A stretch of 64,000 nt of DNA from Symbiodinium natans (lineage: Eukaryota; Sar; Dinophyceae; Suessiales; Symbiodiniaceae): the NCBI GenBank assembly GCA_905221605.1, contig CAJNDS010001147.1, positions 33,182 to 97,181 of the forward strand. Direction: 5' to 3'. Below the pieces are notes generated by a model. That model saw only the letters and a program-made list of their open reading frames with translations. It was not told the origin of the DNA and searched no databases. Shown here in pieces: positions 12,901 to 25,325 of the stretch (positions are counted from its first letter, which is position 1; each line of letters starts with the position of its first letter). The position numbers and the translations under genes are program-made.

Positions 12901-13799
12901 GTCTCTACGGCATGGTCTCCTGGTTCAAACATCCAAAAGAATCCTGCATAGGCCCCAAGCAGTGTAGTGCTTACGATCTAAATTTAGGGTTTAGGGTTTA
13001 GTCTAGCGTTGTCGCAAAAGCAACCCCGGAGCACTAGCTCCGGGGCCGCTTCAAGCAATCGACGACAGTTCTGCACTTCACGAGGGACGGATGCAAGCGC
13101 GCCATGTGCAACGGACGCACGAAGCCACCCCATCCAAGAAGCCAGCATACATGAAGCGCCCTGCAGAATTTCTGAATACTCAACAGGGTTGCAGTGACTC
13201 GAAACGGGAAGCGGAAACCGAAACGTATGGAAACGAAACGCAAGGCGCTCACTGTCCTCGGTTAATGTCCGAAATTCGTGAGTGATACTTCAATGATCTG
13301 CCGGCTGTGAACCCGAACAACGCGCCATAGACCAAGCCAGGGACACTGGTCATTGTGAGCCTGTCCTCAATTGAGTACTGGTCTGCGTATCCAGTTGCTC
13401 GATCCTGCGTGCCAGGGAAGTACCCCAAAGCTCGACTTCTTCTGGAGGGCTCAACAACTCATCCTCGGCTTCGGCTAGAAACGCATGGCCGGCGAATAAC
13501 AAACGCACCGCATCGTGGAAACGAATCGCTTGGCCGTATGCTGCATAGAGCTTACACCCCAGCAGCAGTTACACAAACATCTGTTTAAGTCTTAGAAATC
13601 TATTTTACGACCCCGATCGACGTCGGACGCGGGCCCCTACCACCATGATGGGCGCGCTGGCTTGAGCCAATGCTGGCACCAGATGCGCGGCACTTCGCCC
13701 GTACTTTGAGCAACACGTGATGGGGCAAAGCGAAAGTAAGGCGAGAAGCCTGGAAGGAGGAACAGACCCTCAGGAAGCATGCCAAGGTAGCCGGCGAAT

Positions 13800-14660
13800 G
13801 GATGCAATGAAGGACGCGCAATATGCTGGACGGGCCTGCATCCTCGCAGGACATCTGCTGGCGGCTTGCGGCTGTGGATAAAACCACTCCAACAAGGGCA
13901 AAGCTGAACAGGCCCATTTGCACGTCTCCCAGAGCCACCTCTTCTGGGCCACCGCCCAGGCTCAGAGTGACCTCTTCAAGATCATTTCAGAGCAATGGAA
14001 TTTGCACGCAGCATTCAAGCGCGCACAACTTCGAGGGAGTATGCTTGCGTGCATCTTCGTCATCTTGTCCAGGCGAGACCTGGAAGTGTGCAGCTGCGAG
14101 GCATCAGCGGCTTCAACAGACCAATCGGGAGGCTGCAGAGGAATAATTGTTTGCTCTGCTGCCCAACATCAACTTCGGCAAAAAAGATGCAACTGCATTG
14201 AAGCCGACGCTTCTGCTGCTCGCTGGTGTACTGGCCACGACATACGAGTTTCAGCCGGCTGCCTTGCGTCAACCCGCAAACATTTTGGGGGCCTTCCCCG
14301 CAGGCAGTGGCAGTGGCAGGGATACAAGCAATGGAAACTTTTACAGAATTTAGGCCCTTCGCTGCCCCGCCTAGAGCAAAACGAATCGTTGAGCTCCTCA
14401 AAACTGGGGGTGTCCTGCGTTTCAGGCACGCTTGGGACACGGCACGAACTGGCGCGCAAGCGCAGTCGGTACCTCCCTGACCTCCTTCGCGAAGCAAGCG
14501 CCAACCTGCGAACAGTAACACAGCTTCATCTGACAAAAATTCAAGGTCTGTTGGCCTCCGGTAGCCGGAAGGAGCACACGCTGAAAGCTGAGCCAAAGGT
14601 GTCTGCTGAAGGCGCCGCGCCGTCGGAAAAGCAAGTGCTGCTCTTGTCAACACGATGAAC
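13800..14660 (+). pseudogene. Possible exon-bearing or broken gene
   Basis: The clearest protein-like stretch is at about 13895-14035. It encodes a Gln- and Ala-rich amphipathic segment that includes the peptide SQSHLFWATAQAQSDLFKII. Protein-like composition resumes in another frame at about 14147-14350 (LLLLAGVLATTYEF) and again in the first frame at about 14470-14658. The phase changes would fit introns or frameshifts. Codon use is GC-ending, as expected for dinoflagellate genes. No family is recognised, and the minus-strand frame at 14060-14662 is probably a shadow. Confidence 0.3.
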
Positions 14661-14960
14661 ATGCGTGATCTGCTCTGCTCAGGGCTGACAATTGATTCCG
14701 TACGACATTTTTCGCAAGGAAGCAGCTTCTGTCAGCACGACTGGAAATACCACGGTCATCCGTATTGGCTGGATTTTTGCCATGGATCAGAGTTGAGGGC
14801 CAGTCTGCCGTGGAAGCATGGCTGCGTCGGAAATGCGTGGCCGGACCAGTCATGGTCTGGGCGGTGTAGGCGAGAGGGCACGGGTAGCCTGGGAATGTCT
14901 TTGTGGTCCAGGGATGGTCTGGGGGCGGGTGGATTGGGGGTGGTCTGGCCGTGCAGCTCT

Positions 14961-17429
14961 TGAATCCATGATGTAAAAATACGTTTGTGATACCGGGAAG
15001 TCTAGCCGCCCTCCACTTCTGACAGAAAAACGTCAGCATCCGAACCCACCAGGAACACCGAGAGCTCTTCGATTGCGAGGCCCCCGTGCGCACGGCGGGG
15101 GTCCGGCCATCGTGACTTTCCTCACTTTCAACGCAAGAACCCCATCGTTTGTAGGGTTCTTAAAGGAGGGGGGGTTCAAGGGTACGTTCCCTAATACTCC
15201 CCACCACTCCCTAAGGTGCCCTACGCTTCCCTCAGGCTCCCTAGGCACCCACTCCCCATGAACCTCCCTCCCTTAAGGGTTCAGGGTTTAGGGTGCAATC
15301 AAGGTTTAGGGATAAGGACCCTGCAAATTGTGCAAGCGTTGCTTGCGGAGTACGGCTTCACAGCCCGAAAAGCGAAGCTAATTTGGAGAACTGTCCCATA
15401 TCTCCTCAACCCCTCAAGCCTGCAAAACCTAAAAACCCCAGAAACCGTACAGAAACACCAGAAACCCTGTAAACCCTAGAAACCCTATAGAAACCCCAGA
15501 AACCTTGTAAACCCTAGACACCCTATATAAAACCCTGAACCCTAAACCCTCAACTCTAAATCCTCAAAGGCTTGGGAGCAAACGATCGGACTGCTCGGGC
15601 CGTGGCTGAGGGATTGCGGGCGGAGGGGGCCTGGGCGCCGGGGCTTACTTCAGTCTGCCTTAAGGAACTCTAAACCACCCTGAGCAATGAACCCTGTACC
15701 CTGAACCCGAAACACTAAACCCTGAACCCCAAGCCCACTTTGTTGTAGGTCACCCAAGAATCCTACAAGCGGCATGGAACGATAACCTGAGGGTTTAGGG
15801 TTCAGGGTTTAGGAGGTTTGCAGGCGCCTATGATTCGGGGGGCATGGGGAGTTTAAGGGCTTTAGGGGCTTAAGGGCGTGACGTTGAGAACGCTCGAGGA
15901 CGCTTGCAAGGCTTGTTTGACGGTTTAAAGGGTTTAGGGTTGCCGTTCGATTCACCCTAAACCCTAAACCCTAAACCCTAAACCCTAAACCCTAAACCCT
16001 CCATAAACTTCCGGACTCCTAGCAATAGGGTGATCGAGGCACACTTCCAGCGTGCGGAGGGAAACTGCCCAAAAATTGCAGCCCTAAACTCTTACCTTGT
16101 CAAGGGAACCCCACACCCGACACAAGACAAGCGAGTAAGCTAAAAGGACCCGGCACCACCACTACACCCTTCAACCCTAACAATCTCCGAAAACGGAGTG
16201 GCCAAACTATCCCGAAACCCCAGGCTTCTGAGCGACTCGGAGCACAAACTCTGGGCCTAAACTCCTCACTTTTAGGGTTTAGGGTTTAGGTTTTAGGGTT
16301 TAGGGTTTAGGGTTACAAGTCTGGCAAACCCTAAAGCCCTGAGCCTTGAAACCCTAAGCCCTCGAAGTAACAACTGGGCAGTTCGCAAGAAGCAGCAGGC
16401 GGCCAGATGAGTGCTAAGCTGAACCCACAGCTCGACACCCTCAACCAAAAACATCGGCATAGGGAGCAACAGTCCTTCGGAGTGCTTCGGCCCACCCCGG
16501 GGTTTAGGGTTTAGGGTTTAGGGGTTAGGGTTTAGGGTTTAGGGTTTAGGGTTTAGGGTTTAGGGTCGCCCCCCCCCCCCCGCCCCCCCCCACCCTTCTC
16601 AAAACATCTCGGTTTAACCACTGGGGAGGACGGCCTGCAGGTTGGAGGCCTCCCCACAGCTTCCCCCAATGACCAAACCCTGAACTCTACACCCCAACAT
16701 CAATGTATCATTAATGTTATTACTATTAATATTAATATCAGATAAATTACTGATATCATTTTCTATTTTCATTTTCATTATTATTGTCTATACTATTACA
16801 CTCTCACGTAGCCTCCCACAACTCCGCGCCCTCTCAACTGAGCTCCAGACGGCCTGTGGTCAGCCCGCTCTGGGGAACGCCCGCCTCGGGGCTGCTGCAA
16901 GACCTACTAGGGCTTGATTGTTGCAAGGTTCCTAATTGTTCTCATACGGGTTCTTATGAAACCCGACTTAAGGGAGGGGGGGCCGTGCTTAGGAGAACTG
17001 CCACCCTCCATGATGAAGGCTTCTGCGCCACGGCCTGAAAAAATACGGGGTTGGGGGGGGCAAAAACCTACAGCTCCCCAGACCTTAGAAACCCTCAATC
17101 CTTGGGGTGTAGGGTCGGACCCTCAACCTTCAATGCCTACAAGCACTACATGGCTCACGCACACTCTGCGAGGCCCCTAAACCCCAAACCCTAAACCCTA
17201 AACCCTAAACCCTAAACCCTAAACCCTAAACAACCCTAAACCACCCTAAACCCTAAACCCTACACCCTAAACCCTGAACCCTAAACCCTTAACGACGAAA
17301 GCCCCGTAGCTTCAAGAGCAAGAAAGACCGAAACCCTTCTTGGAAACCAAGCCGCGGCTTCGCTGGAAGAGCATGAGGTTCGCCTTGAGGCACTCCTGCG
17401 CCTGAGCTCTTGCAAGGCCTCTACTGGCC
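14961..17429. repeat. Telomere-like repeat mosaic
   Basis: The unique island fades out at about 15.1-15.3 kb and the mosaic resumes. CCCTAAA is at about 15955-16001, TTTAGGG at about 16264-16312 and 16500-16566 (followed by a C-run), and CCCTAAA at about 17180-17290. An AT-rich patch at about 16695-16800 has no recognisable gene. Confidence 0.75.
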
Positions 17430-17525
17430 GGTTCTTAGCAGGGAATGAGGGAATGAGGTACCCTACATAATCATAACCCCTTAAAGGGTATATATAGGGC
17501 CTTCCCTCATTCCCGACTAAGAATC
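17430..17525. mobile_element. Short fold-back element (MITE-like), family 1
   Basis: About 96 bp with terminal inverted repeats starting GGTTCTTAGCAGGGAATGAG and ending in the near complement. The core contains GGTACC and AACCCCTTAAAGGGTATA. It shares ends and core with 11753-11845, and a half copy lies at about 48820-48868, so this is a small family. Confidence 0.6.
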
Positions 17526-18175
17526 AGGGGGCATAGGGTTTAGGCTTTCGCGGTTTTTGGCTTTTAGGGTTTAACGGCTAGCAGGGCTGGCGACAAGAAC
17601 GGCATAGACAACACAAGCAGATTCATGCTCTCCCTATGTTGGGTCCTAAGCTCAGCACCCTCCCTTCAAGCCCTGGAAACATTACACGTGAAGCCGTAAG
17701 CCCCTGCCTTGGAAATCACCGCCCTGCAGCCTCCGACACCTGAGACCCCCCGTCTACGGAGTTTCGTCGACTCTTACCAGTTTAACCCAACAACCTCAAA
17801 AACGTAGCTCCCCCCCCCCCCCTCCCCACTCCCCACTCCCCACATCAAGCGAAGGCCTTCAGGGCCTCCACCCCCGAAACACCAAGCCCAAAACCCCAGA
17901 CCCAAAACCACGAATCCTTAACCCTGAATCCCCGAAGCCCTTGAACTCTTAAACCCTAAGCCCTTTAAACCCTGAACCCCAAAGCCCCCTAAGCCCTAAA
18001 TCCTACATACAATCTAAAACCCTGAACCCTGAACCCTGAACCCTGAACCCTGAACCCTGAACCCTAAACCCTGAACCCTGTCCAACCTAAACCCTATCCA
18101 ATCTAAACCCTGAACCCACAACAAAAATCCACTCAGCTCCCCTGCCTCCATCAAAGGCATCTCGGCCATCCTGGC
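17526..18175. repeat. Mixed unique sequence and degenerate telomere-like repeats
   Basis: No gene. Unique sequence runs to about 17870. It is followed by degenerate CCCTAAA units and a homogeneous CCCTGAA variant block at about 18020-18062. Confidence 0.7.
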
Positions 18176-18312
18176 TGAGGGTTTAGGGTTTAGGGTTTAG
18201 GGTTTAGGGTTTAGGGTTTAGGGTTTAGGGTTTAGGGTTTAGGGTTTAGGGTTTAGGGTTTAGGGTTTAGGGTTTAGGGTTTAGGGTTTAGGGTTTAGGG
18301 TTTAGGGTTTAG
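18176..18312 (+). repeat. TTTAGGG array, about 19 units
   Basis: A near-perfect telomere-type array of about 137 bp inside otherwise ordinary sequence. It has no flanking gene. Confidence 0.95.
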
Positions 18313-18835
18313 GATCTGCAGGGTCGGGGGTCCACAAGGGCTAGTTTGGGCTCAGGATCAGCCCGAATCCAACCGTAAACCTCACACCTTCTCAACTAAA
18401 CCCTCCAAACCCTCTAAACCCCAAACCCTAAACCCTCAAGCCCCTGTAACCCTATCCTGGGTCCAAACAGATAGTCATGGAAACTTTCCCCTGGCCTGAA
18501 CCTTTAATAATATCAACAAATTCTAAACCCTGAGCCGACAGTCGGCCACCGCTCGCCCCTGAAAAGGATGTTTCCTGGGGGATCATCTTACAGACCTATA
18601 TACCACAAGCATCCCCAAAGTGACAGCGGGGTTTGAGTGTACCAGCCTGCAAGACTTCGCAGGTTTTGGCGGGGTAGGGTCAAAAACTACAGCCGATGAA
18701 TCCTGGTGGCGGGACTCAAGGTTAAAGGGTTTAAGGCTTGGAGGGAGGTGAGAGAGAGAGAGAGAGAGAGAGAATACGGGTCTGCTTGTGCGTGGGTCCA
18801 AGACTGTGACATCTAGTCAACCAAAGCAAAATGAA

Positions 18836-19090
18836 CTCTGGAGGGGTCCTAATTATCGGCATCTCGATCAATTGGGGTATGGGGGGGGGTCTCTGGGTAA
18901 TATGGGGCCTGAATAAACATTTAATCGGGTTTTGGGTGTCATTATAGTAAAATTATGAGAAGGGAATAATGTTTGTACTATACTATACTCCCCTTAGAAC
19001 CTGAATAAACATAATATGTTTAATATCCTCTTGGGTTTGATATAAACACAACTAAAAAAACCCCAAGGGGGATAAAGAGTAATTGTTCCG
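18836..19090 (+). repeat. AT-rich segment with a copy of the TCATTATAGTA dispersed family
   Basis: The segment contains a G-run, then GGGTGTCATTATAGTA, then AAGGGAATAATG. The same order recurs near 1165, 24130 and 46295, and inverted near 63255. It is AT-rich compared with its surroundings and has no open frame of note. Confidence 0.4.
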
Positions 19091-19196
19091 ACTCCTATAT
19101 TTTGGGCGCCCGAAAGACCAGGCCAAGGCGCTTCTTCGGCGGAAGCAGGGCCGACTTCGGCGGCTCCGCAGCGACCGGGCCTGTTGCTGGAGTGCT

Positions 19197-19290
19197 GCTA
19201 GGGTTTAGGGTTTATAAGGTTTATAGGGTTTATAGGGTTTATAGGGTTTATAGGGTTTATAGGGTGTATAGGGTTTATAGGGCCTATAGG
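19197..19290 (+). repeat. GTTTATAGG variant array
   Basis: Nine-base units (AGGGTTTAT) follow two ordinary TTTAGGG units. The array appears to be a locally expanded derivative of the telomere-like repeat. Confidence 0.85.
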
Positions 19291-19539
19291 GTTTACAGGG
19301 TTTGGGTAGCCGCCGCTGTGGAGGCTCTTCCTTCGCAATGAGTAGGGGGAGATCTGGGCCTCCGTTCCGGTGGTGTTTGCTGTGAAGGGGTCACTTGCCA
19401 GGATTGGGTGACGAGGCCAACCCCCCTAAACTCTGAACCCTGAACCCTGAATCCTACACATATCCTTGAAGCACCCTTATGGTATACATACATATATATA
19501 TATATACAAGCACGTCATGTGTACAATATAGTGTGAATA

Positions 19540-19586
19540 TGTAATGTATGTATGTATGTATGTATGTATGTATGTATGTATGTATG

Positions 19587-19617
<31 letters not shown>

Positions 19618-19758
19618 TGTATGTATGTATGTATGTATGTATGTATGTATGTATGTATGTATGTATGTATGTATGTATGTATGTATGTATGTATGTATGT
19701 ATGTATGTATGTTGTATGTATGTATGTATGTATGTATGTATGTATGTATGTATGTATG

Positions 19759-19789
<31 letters not shown>

Positions 19790-19990
19790 TGTATGTATGT
19801 ATGTATGTATGTATGTATGTATGTATGTATGTATGTATGTATGTATGTATGTATGTATGTATGTATGTATGTATGTATGTATTAATGTAATGTAATGTAA
19901 TGTATGTATGTAATGTATGTATGGTAATATAATGTAATGTAATGTAATGCAATGTAATGTAATGTAATGTATGTATGTATGCATGCATGT
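19540..19990 (+). repeat. (ATGT)n tetranucleotide array, about 450 bp
   Basis: Long uninterrupted blocks of ATGT are broken by a few single-base phase shifts. They end in ATGTA pentamers and TA-rich sequence up to about 20030. Every frame through it encodes Met-Tyr-Val-Cys or Thr-Tyr-Ile-His. These are artefacts of the repeat, not proteins. Confidence 0.97.
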
Positions 19991-20099
19991 ATATATATAT
20001 GTATATGTATGTATATGTGTGTATGCACTAATATAAAATATAGAATCATCTTATAACTCCCATTGGGCGATTCGGCGCTGGGGAGGCCGCTACAAGTTT

Positions 20100-23000
20100 C
20101 GTGTTTCACGGGCCTTGTGTACTATGTGCGACGTTCGGTGTCGGAGCAGCCCTGAGGGCCAGCCAGGTTCGAGTGCTGCTGGGCTCACGTCCTACACCCT
20201 CTAAACCTGAAGCCCTAAACCCTAAACCCTGAGGCCCTTGATGATTGCCACCCCGGCCACATCGGGAAATCCCGCAACCAGCTTTAGCAACAAGAGAGCG
20301 TGGCTTGCCCTTACGGGGTTTGAATGACCGACATTTTGAAAATATCCGAATCCGTAATACGTGAGCCAATTTAATTAATTAGACTGCTTCTTGTGGGATA
20401 ACGCGGTTCTGATGGGTGGCCTGCCGGTACAGCTGGAGCAGGCTCTTCCTACCGGTGCAGAGGCGTTTTCGGGACTTGAGGGACAGGTGAGGAATCCGAA
20501 TGGGCGATTCTTGTAGGCTCTATGGTACTTAGTTGTCCAGTAACCTGGGGGAATTCAAGGTTAACCTTGGGGATTATCAGGGATTCTACTACCCCAAAAA
20601 GGCCAAAGGTTACCTACTCTACTACTAGGAGTATGATTGCACAGGGCGCCTCCGAGAATCGAGCTCCCAAACTTAACCCCCCAGAACTAAACTGCTAGGC
20701 GTGGCATGCCGCCTAAACCCTAAACCCTAAGCCCTAAACCCTAAACCCTAAGCCCTAAACCCCAAACCCCAAACCCTAAACCCAACCCTCAACCCTAGAC
20801 CATGAACCCGTAACCTGGGAACCCTCAAGCCCAAGTTCCCTAAGCCCGACCCCAGCAGGCCCTGCCGTTTCGGGCTCAGGGACTCTATCAGGGTTCAGGG
20901 TTCAGGGTTTCGGGTTTAGGGTTCAGGGTTTAGGGTTTAGGGTTCAGGGTTTAGGGTTTAGGGCTCAGGGATTCTAACCTCTAGGGCATGGCAGGTATCG
21001 GGACGAACAAGCTCACTCAAGCTGTTGGCTTGCCCTTCAGATAGCCCCTCCCCTCCACCCCCCCCTCAAACACCTTGAAACTCCTCCAAACCACCTATGA
21101 AAATCAAGCAACACTCAAACTCTAAACTCTAAGCTCTAAACTCTAAACTCCAAGCTCTAAGCTCTAAACCCTGAACCCCAAACCCCAAACCCCAAACCCT
21201 AAACCCTAAACCCTAACCCCCCCCCCCCTCATAAAGCACCACAAGAAACTCCCGGCAGCGCGGCGCCTTTGGCTTGGGCCAAGGCTCGCGGGGAGGCAAC
21301 TTGGCCTCGAACACTTGTAGGTCCCCTAAGGATCCGGGGCGTTTAGGGCCTTTAGGGTTTAGGGTTTAGGGTTTAGGGTTTAGGGTTTAGGGTTTAGGGT
21401 TTAGGTTTTACGTTTTACGTTTTACGTTTTAGGGTTTAGGGTTTAGGGTTTAGGGTTTAGGGTTTAGGGTTTAGGGTTTAGGGTTTAGGGTTTAGGGTTT
21501 AGGGCTTGGGGTTTACTCGTTTAGGGTTTAGGGTTTAGGGCTTGGGGTCTGGGGTTTTGGGTTTCGGGTTTCCGGTTTAGGGCTGAGCAACAGAAAAAAG
21601 GGCACGGGAAAGTCGGGGTGCCAGGGAAGGGCCGGGTTTTGAAAAGCTCCAGGGGAGCTGGGTCTCATGAAGTAGATGATCGTGCTAGGCTCACCTGCCC
21701 TGTGTAACCAAAGTGGGCCAACCATGCATCGCGGCTGAGCTTTCGGGTTTAGGTTCGGCAGAGAACAGGTACCTGAGGGGATGGAAAGCCCAGCGCAGCC
21801 GGCCTGAATTCAGAATACCGAGGGGTCCGAAAACTCCTTGATCCGTTAGGTTTGCAAATGTGGGTGTTTACGATGCGGGGTACCCAAATTGGGGTCCTCA
21901 GTAGAAGCTATTTAGGGGGTCTATATATTACATCCCCGATTTTCGTAGAACCTCTCGTCAAGGCCAGAACTGACTTCAGGAATGGCCACCCCCCAAAAAA
22001 AACCCTCAGAAGCCTCAAAGCCTTAGAGAAGTGCCTGAAGAGGCCCACATAAACCCCAAACGAACTCAACCCTTGAACCCCTAAAGCCCCTAAAGCCCCT
22101 AAAGCCCCTAAAGCCCCTAAAGCCCCTAAAGCCCCTAAAAACCCTAAACCTTAAACCCTAAACCCTAAACCCTAAACCCTAAGCCCTAAACCCTAAACCC
22201 TAAACCTCCCCGTGCCGCCTCAGGGTTCGAGGTGCCCTTCTCCAGCTTTGGCACTTTTGATGCCTCGCGGCTTTGGTCTTTTAGGGCCTTCGCGGTTTCG
22301 GGGTTTAGGCGGTTTGGGGGGTTTAGGGGTTTTGGGGGCGTTTAGGAGTTTAGGGGTTTGAGGGGTTTAGGGGTTTCGGGGTTTTAGGGTTTAGGGGTTT
22401 AGGGGCGTTTAGGGGTTTAGGGGTTCAAGGGCTTCGGGGTTGAGCCTAAACCCCTCAACCCCTCAACCCCTCAACCGTTTCAAGAGCAGGATTTAGGGGT
22501 TTAGGGCCAAATTGGGCCTCGGAGGAATCCTTTCCTGAAGTTGTCCATAAGTAGTTTAAAAGGGTTTAGGGCTTTCGGCTTTAAGGGGGCAGCAGAAGGG
22601 GTCGAGGGATTTCGGCTGATCGATTTGAGTAGAGGATTGTTTGGGCCCGAATTCAATTCTTGGGCCGAGCCAATAGGGTGTTAAATTCCTTCCCCTAAGA
22701 CGAAAACTCCCCACCCCAGAAGGTGGAGCAAATTACCCACGCCCAGGGGAGATAGTTGCAGCATAAGCAATCACCTTAGAACCGGACTAACCAGGACGAA
22801 TTCGCTCAGCACAATGATGGCTGAGCCCTGGGATAACATCGGATGATTGGGCTTTGAAAGTAGTGCCTGTCACCCTGCATGAGCATGGTCTGTGCATCAG
22901 GGTTCAGACTGCTTAGACGCGGGCAGCTCTACCTAAAGCCCAAACCCTCAGCCAACCTCTTCTACTTCTAGGATGGCCCGTAAAACTTAAAACCTCCGAA

Positions 23001-24129
23001 AGATATTCCTGAATATGATCCCCTTATTTAAGCCCAATAAGTGAAAACAAACAAATGCCCCAAGGGCCCTACCTAGTCTTGCCTAAACCCTAAACCCCAA
23101 ACCCTAAACCCACTCCCCCGCCAGACCTCAGCTCGCGAAGGGAAGCTCACCTCCGTGACAACTTGCGTAGGCTCGGCCGGTGCTCCTTTGGCGGTGGAGG
23201 CTTTCAGGGTCTCGGGGGTTTCGGGGTTTAGGAAGTCAGGGGTTTAGGGGTTCAGGGTTAAGGAATTAAGGGGTTAAGTGGTTAAGGGGTTCAGGGGTTG
23301 AGGGGTTAAGGGGTTAAGGGGTTTAGGGGTTTAGGGGTTTAGGGTTTAGTCGTTTAGGGGTTAGGGTTTAGGGTTTAGGGTTAGGGTTTAGGGTTTAGGG
23401 TTTCAGGGTTTCGGGGTCAGCGAAGCCAAAGACCTTGCTTGGGGGAGGCTTCAGTGTTTCGGGCTTTCGATGTTTCAGGGGACTTCCAAGTTGCTGCGGA
23501 AGTTTTCGAGGGTCGGAGCTTACTGTAGAGCCTCTTTTCTTGGTTTGAGGTGTGCCATTTAGGGCTTCAGGTCAATCCCGAGCTCCAACACACAGGCAAG
23601 AGCATGTGGACGGAGGGTGGGGCGCCAGTCGGGGTGGCCCCCTCAACGACACACCCAAGCCCCATGATTAATAAACCCTACCCCCTACACCCTACACCCT
23701 AAACCCAAAACTCAAAACCCAAAGCCCTAAACCCTAATCCCTAAACCCTAGAAGCCCGGCGCCTCGCTTGGCCCAGCCCGGCGGCGGGGCTTTCAGCTTC
23801 GGCTCTGGAAGCGGCTCCTTGCTGTGCTTTGGGTTTTGGGTTTGGGGTTTATAGGGTATAGGGTATAGGGTATAGGGTATAGGGTTTAGGGTTTAGGGTT
23901 TAGGGTTTAGGGTTTAGGGTTTAGGGTTACCCAGAAATGGGGGGGGGGGGGGGGGGAGGATCTTGCGTGGAACAAAAAAGGTAATGGTCACTTTGCTTGC
24001 GGAGATGCTCGGGGCCCTATCCCCGAAGCTTTGGCCCGAAACCCTAAAGGGTTTAGGGTTTAGGGTTCAGGGTTCAGGGTTTAGGGTTTAGGGTTTAGGG
24101 TTTAGGGTTTAGGGTTAGGGTTTAGGGGC
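20100..24129. repeat. Telomere-like repeat mosaic
   Basis: No gene is seen. Notable parts are TTCAGGG/TTTAGGG at 20886-20970, a CTCTAAA variant at about 21117-21165, TTTAGGG at 21350-21506 with a short TTTTACG variant inside, a CCCCTAAAG block at 22078-22138, CCCTAAA at about 22139-22205, TTTAGGG-type repeats with extra G at about 22290-22420 and 23220-23410, a GGGTATA block at about 23850-23885, and TTTAGGG at 24045-24125. Confidence 0.75.
22971..23085 (+). repeat. Dispersed repeat family 'AAACCCAATAAG', copy 3
   Basis: The segment starts AGGATGGCCCGTAAA, as copy 1 does (AGGATGGCCGTTAAA at 2301). It continues with ATATGATCCCCTTA, AAGCCCAATAAG, an A-rich tract, CCCCAAGGGCC and CTAGTCTTG. It is the best-preserved partner of the copy at 2300. 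Confidence 0.5.
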
Positions 24130-25074
24130 CTCTTTTGGGGGGGTATCATCGTATACTCAGAAAAGGGACCCTAACGGAATGCTATTTGTAATTCTGCCGA
24201 CCACCAAAATTACATCGGGGAACTCATGATGAATCCATTTCAGCCACTGGGCTCCTCTCAATTCGCAGAGAGAGAGCCCCATGCAAGGGACTGGACCCAA
24301 AATTGCAAGGGACTGGACCCTAAAAAGGAACCTTTGGGGTTATTTAGGGGTCTCTTTCGGGGGTTACTTAGGCAAAATCGGGACTGTGTAAGGTATAGAA
24401 AAGGGGATATCTATGGGAATGACGAAGGGTCGCTTGTAGGGGTTCCTCCTTCTACCCACCACAGTGAAGGCACCTTAAGCTACAAAGGGTTTAGGGCTTA
24501 CGAGGGGGGAGCGAGGCCCAAGAGAATCAACCCAACAATCTACGACTCGTCTCGAGGGTTCGGGCTTAGGGTTTAGGGTTTATTAGGGTTTAGGGTTTAG
24601 GGTTTAGGGATTTGGGCTTAGGGTTTAGCGTGCGGGGTTCGAGGGTGAAGCGTCCTTGGAAGGGGATACCGAGCGGTGGCGAAGGGGAGCCTGCCAGGTT
24701 TTAAGGTCGTTGATAGGTCTTATCGGGTTTGGGTTTGTAGGGTTCTAGACTACAGGGATTTTGGGGTTTACAGGGCATAAAAGGCTTCAGGTCCAAACCC
24801 TGCACTGGCGCAGATGTGGGGGAAATCCAAGTCAATCTCATCTTGAGTTAGGGCCCATGAAACATCGAAGAACTCCCGGTTCAACCCCGATAAGCCGAAA
24901 GGGACAGGTCCAAAGCAACCCTGAACCCCTGAAGCCTAACCAAACCGACGCCCTTAACCCAAACACAGGACTCTCTCCGCTCAAACGAAATTCAGCCTCT
25001 GACGAGGAACTGCAACTACCCAGCCAGGCGGTTTAGGTGTCACGGTCTTCCTCTTATTTGTTGTGTGTGTGTGT
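24130..25074. other. Mixed sequence with one dispersed-family copy
   Basis: At 24130-24200 a G-run is followed by TATCATCGTATACTCAG and GGGACC, then GGAATGCTA. This matches the TCATTATAGTA family. The rest holds short TTTAGGG arrays (about 24560-24610) and unique sequence. Open frames of about 90-116 codons are present but resemble no family. Confidence 0.5.
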
Positions 25075-25271
25075 GTGCTTTTGTTTTTTTTTTTTTGGGG
25101 GGGGGGGGGTAGGTTTTTGTGTGTGGGTGTGAGAACTTTTGTTGTCTTTTTTTTTTGGGGGGGGGGGGGTGGCTAGGTTTTTGTGTGTGTGGGTGTTGAG
25201 AACTTTTGTTGTCGTGTTTTTTTGTTCCTTTTCTTGGGGGGGGGGGGGGGGTGGCTAGGTTTTGTGTTCAT

Positions 25272-25302
<31 letters not shown>

Positions 25303-25325
25303 GGGGGAGGGGGGGTTGGCTAGGT
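25075..25325 (+). repeat. Tandem repeat of a T-run/G-run unit
   Basis: Three to four copies of a ~65-70 bp unit. Each has a TTTTGTTGTC-type lead, a T-run, a G-run of 12 or more bases, GGCTAGGTTTT and a GT-rich tail. Each unit could form a G-quadruplex, and assembly of the G-runs may be unreliable. Confidence 0.8.

Noticed and set aside
13003-13012. GCGTTGTCGC, close to the hairpin core
   Set aside because: Its complement has an ACAA loop, which is not GNRA, and it lies outside the retrotransposon.
19515-19988. Long open frames through the ATGT array
   Set aside because: They are open only because the tetranucleotide contains no stop codon in these frames.
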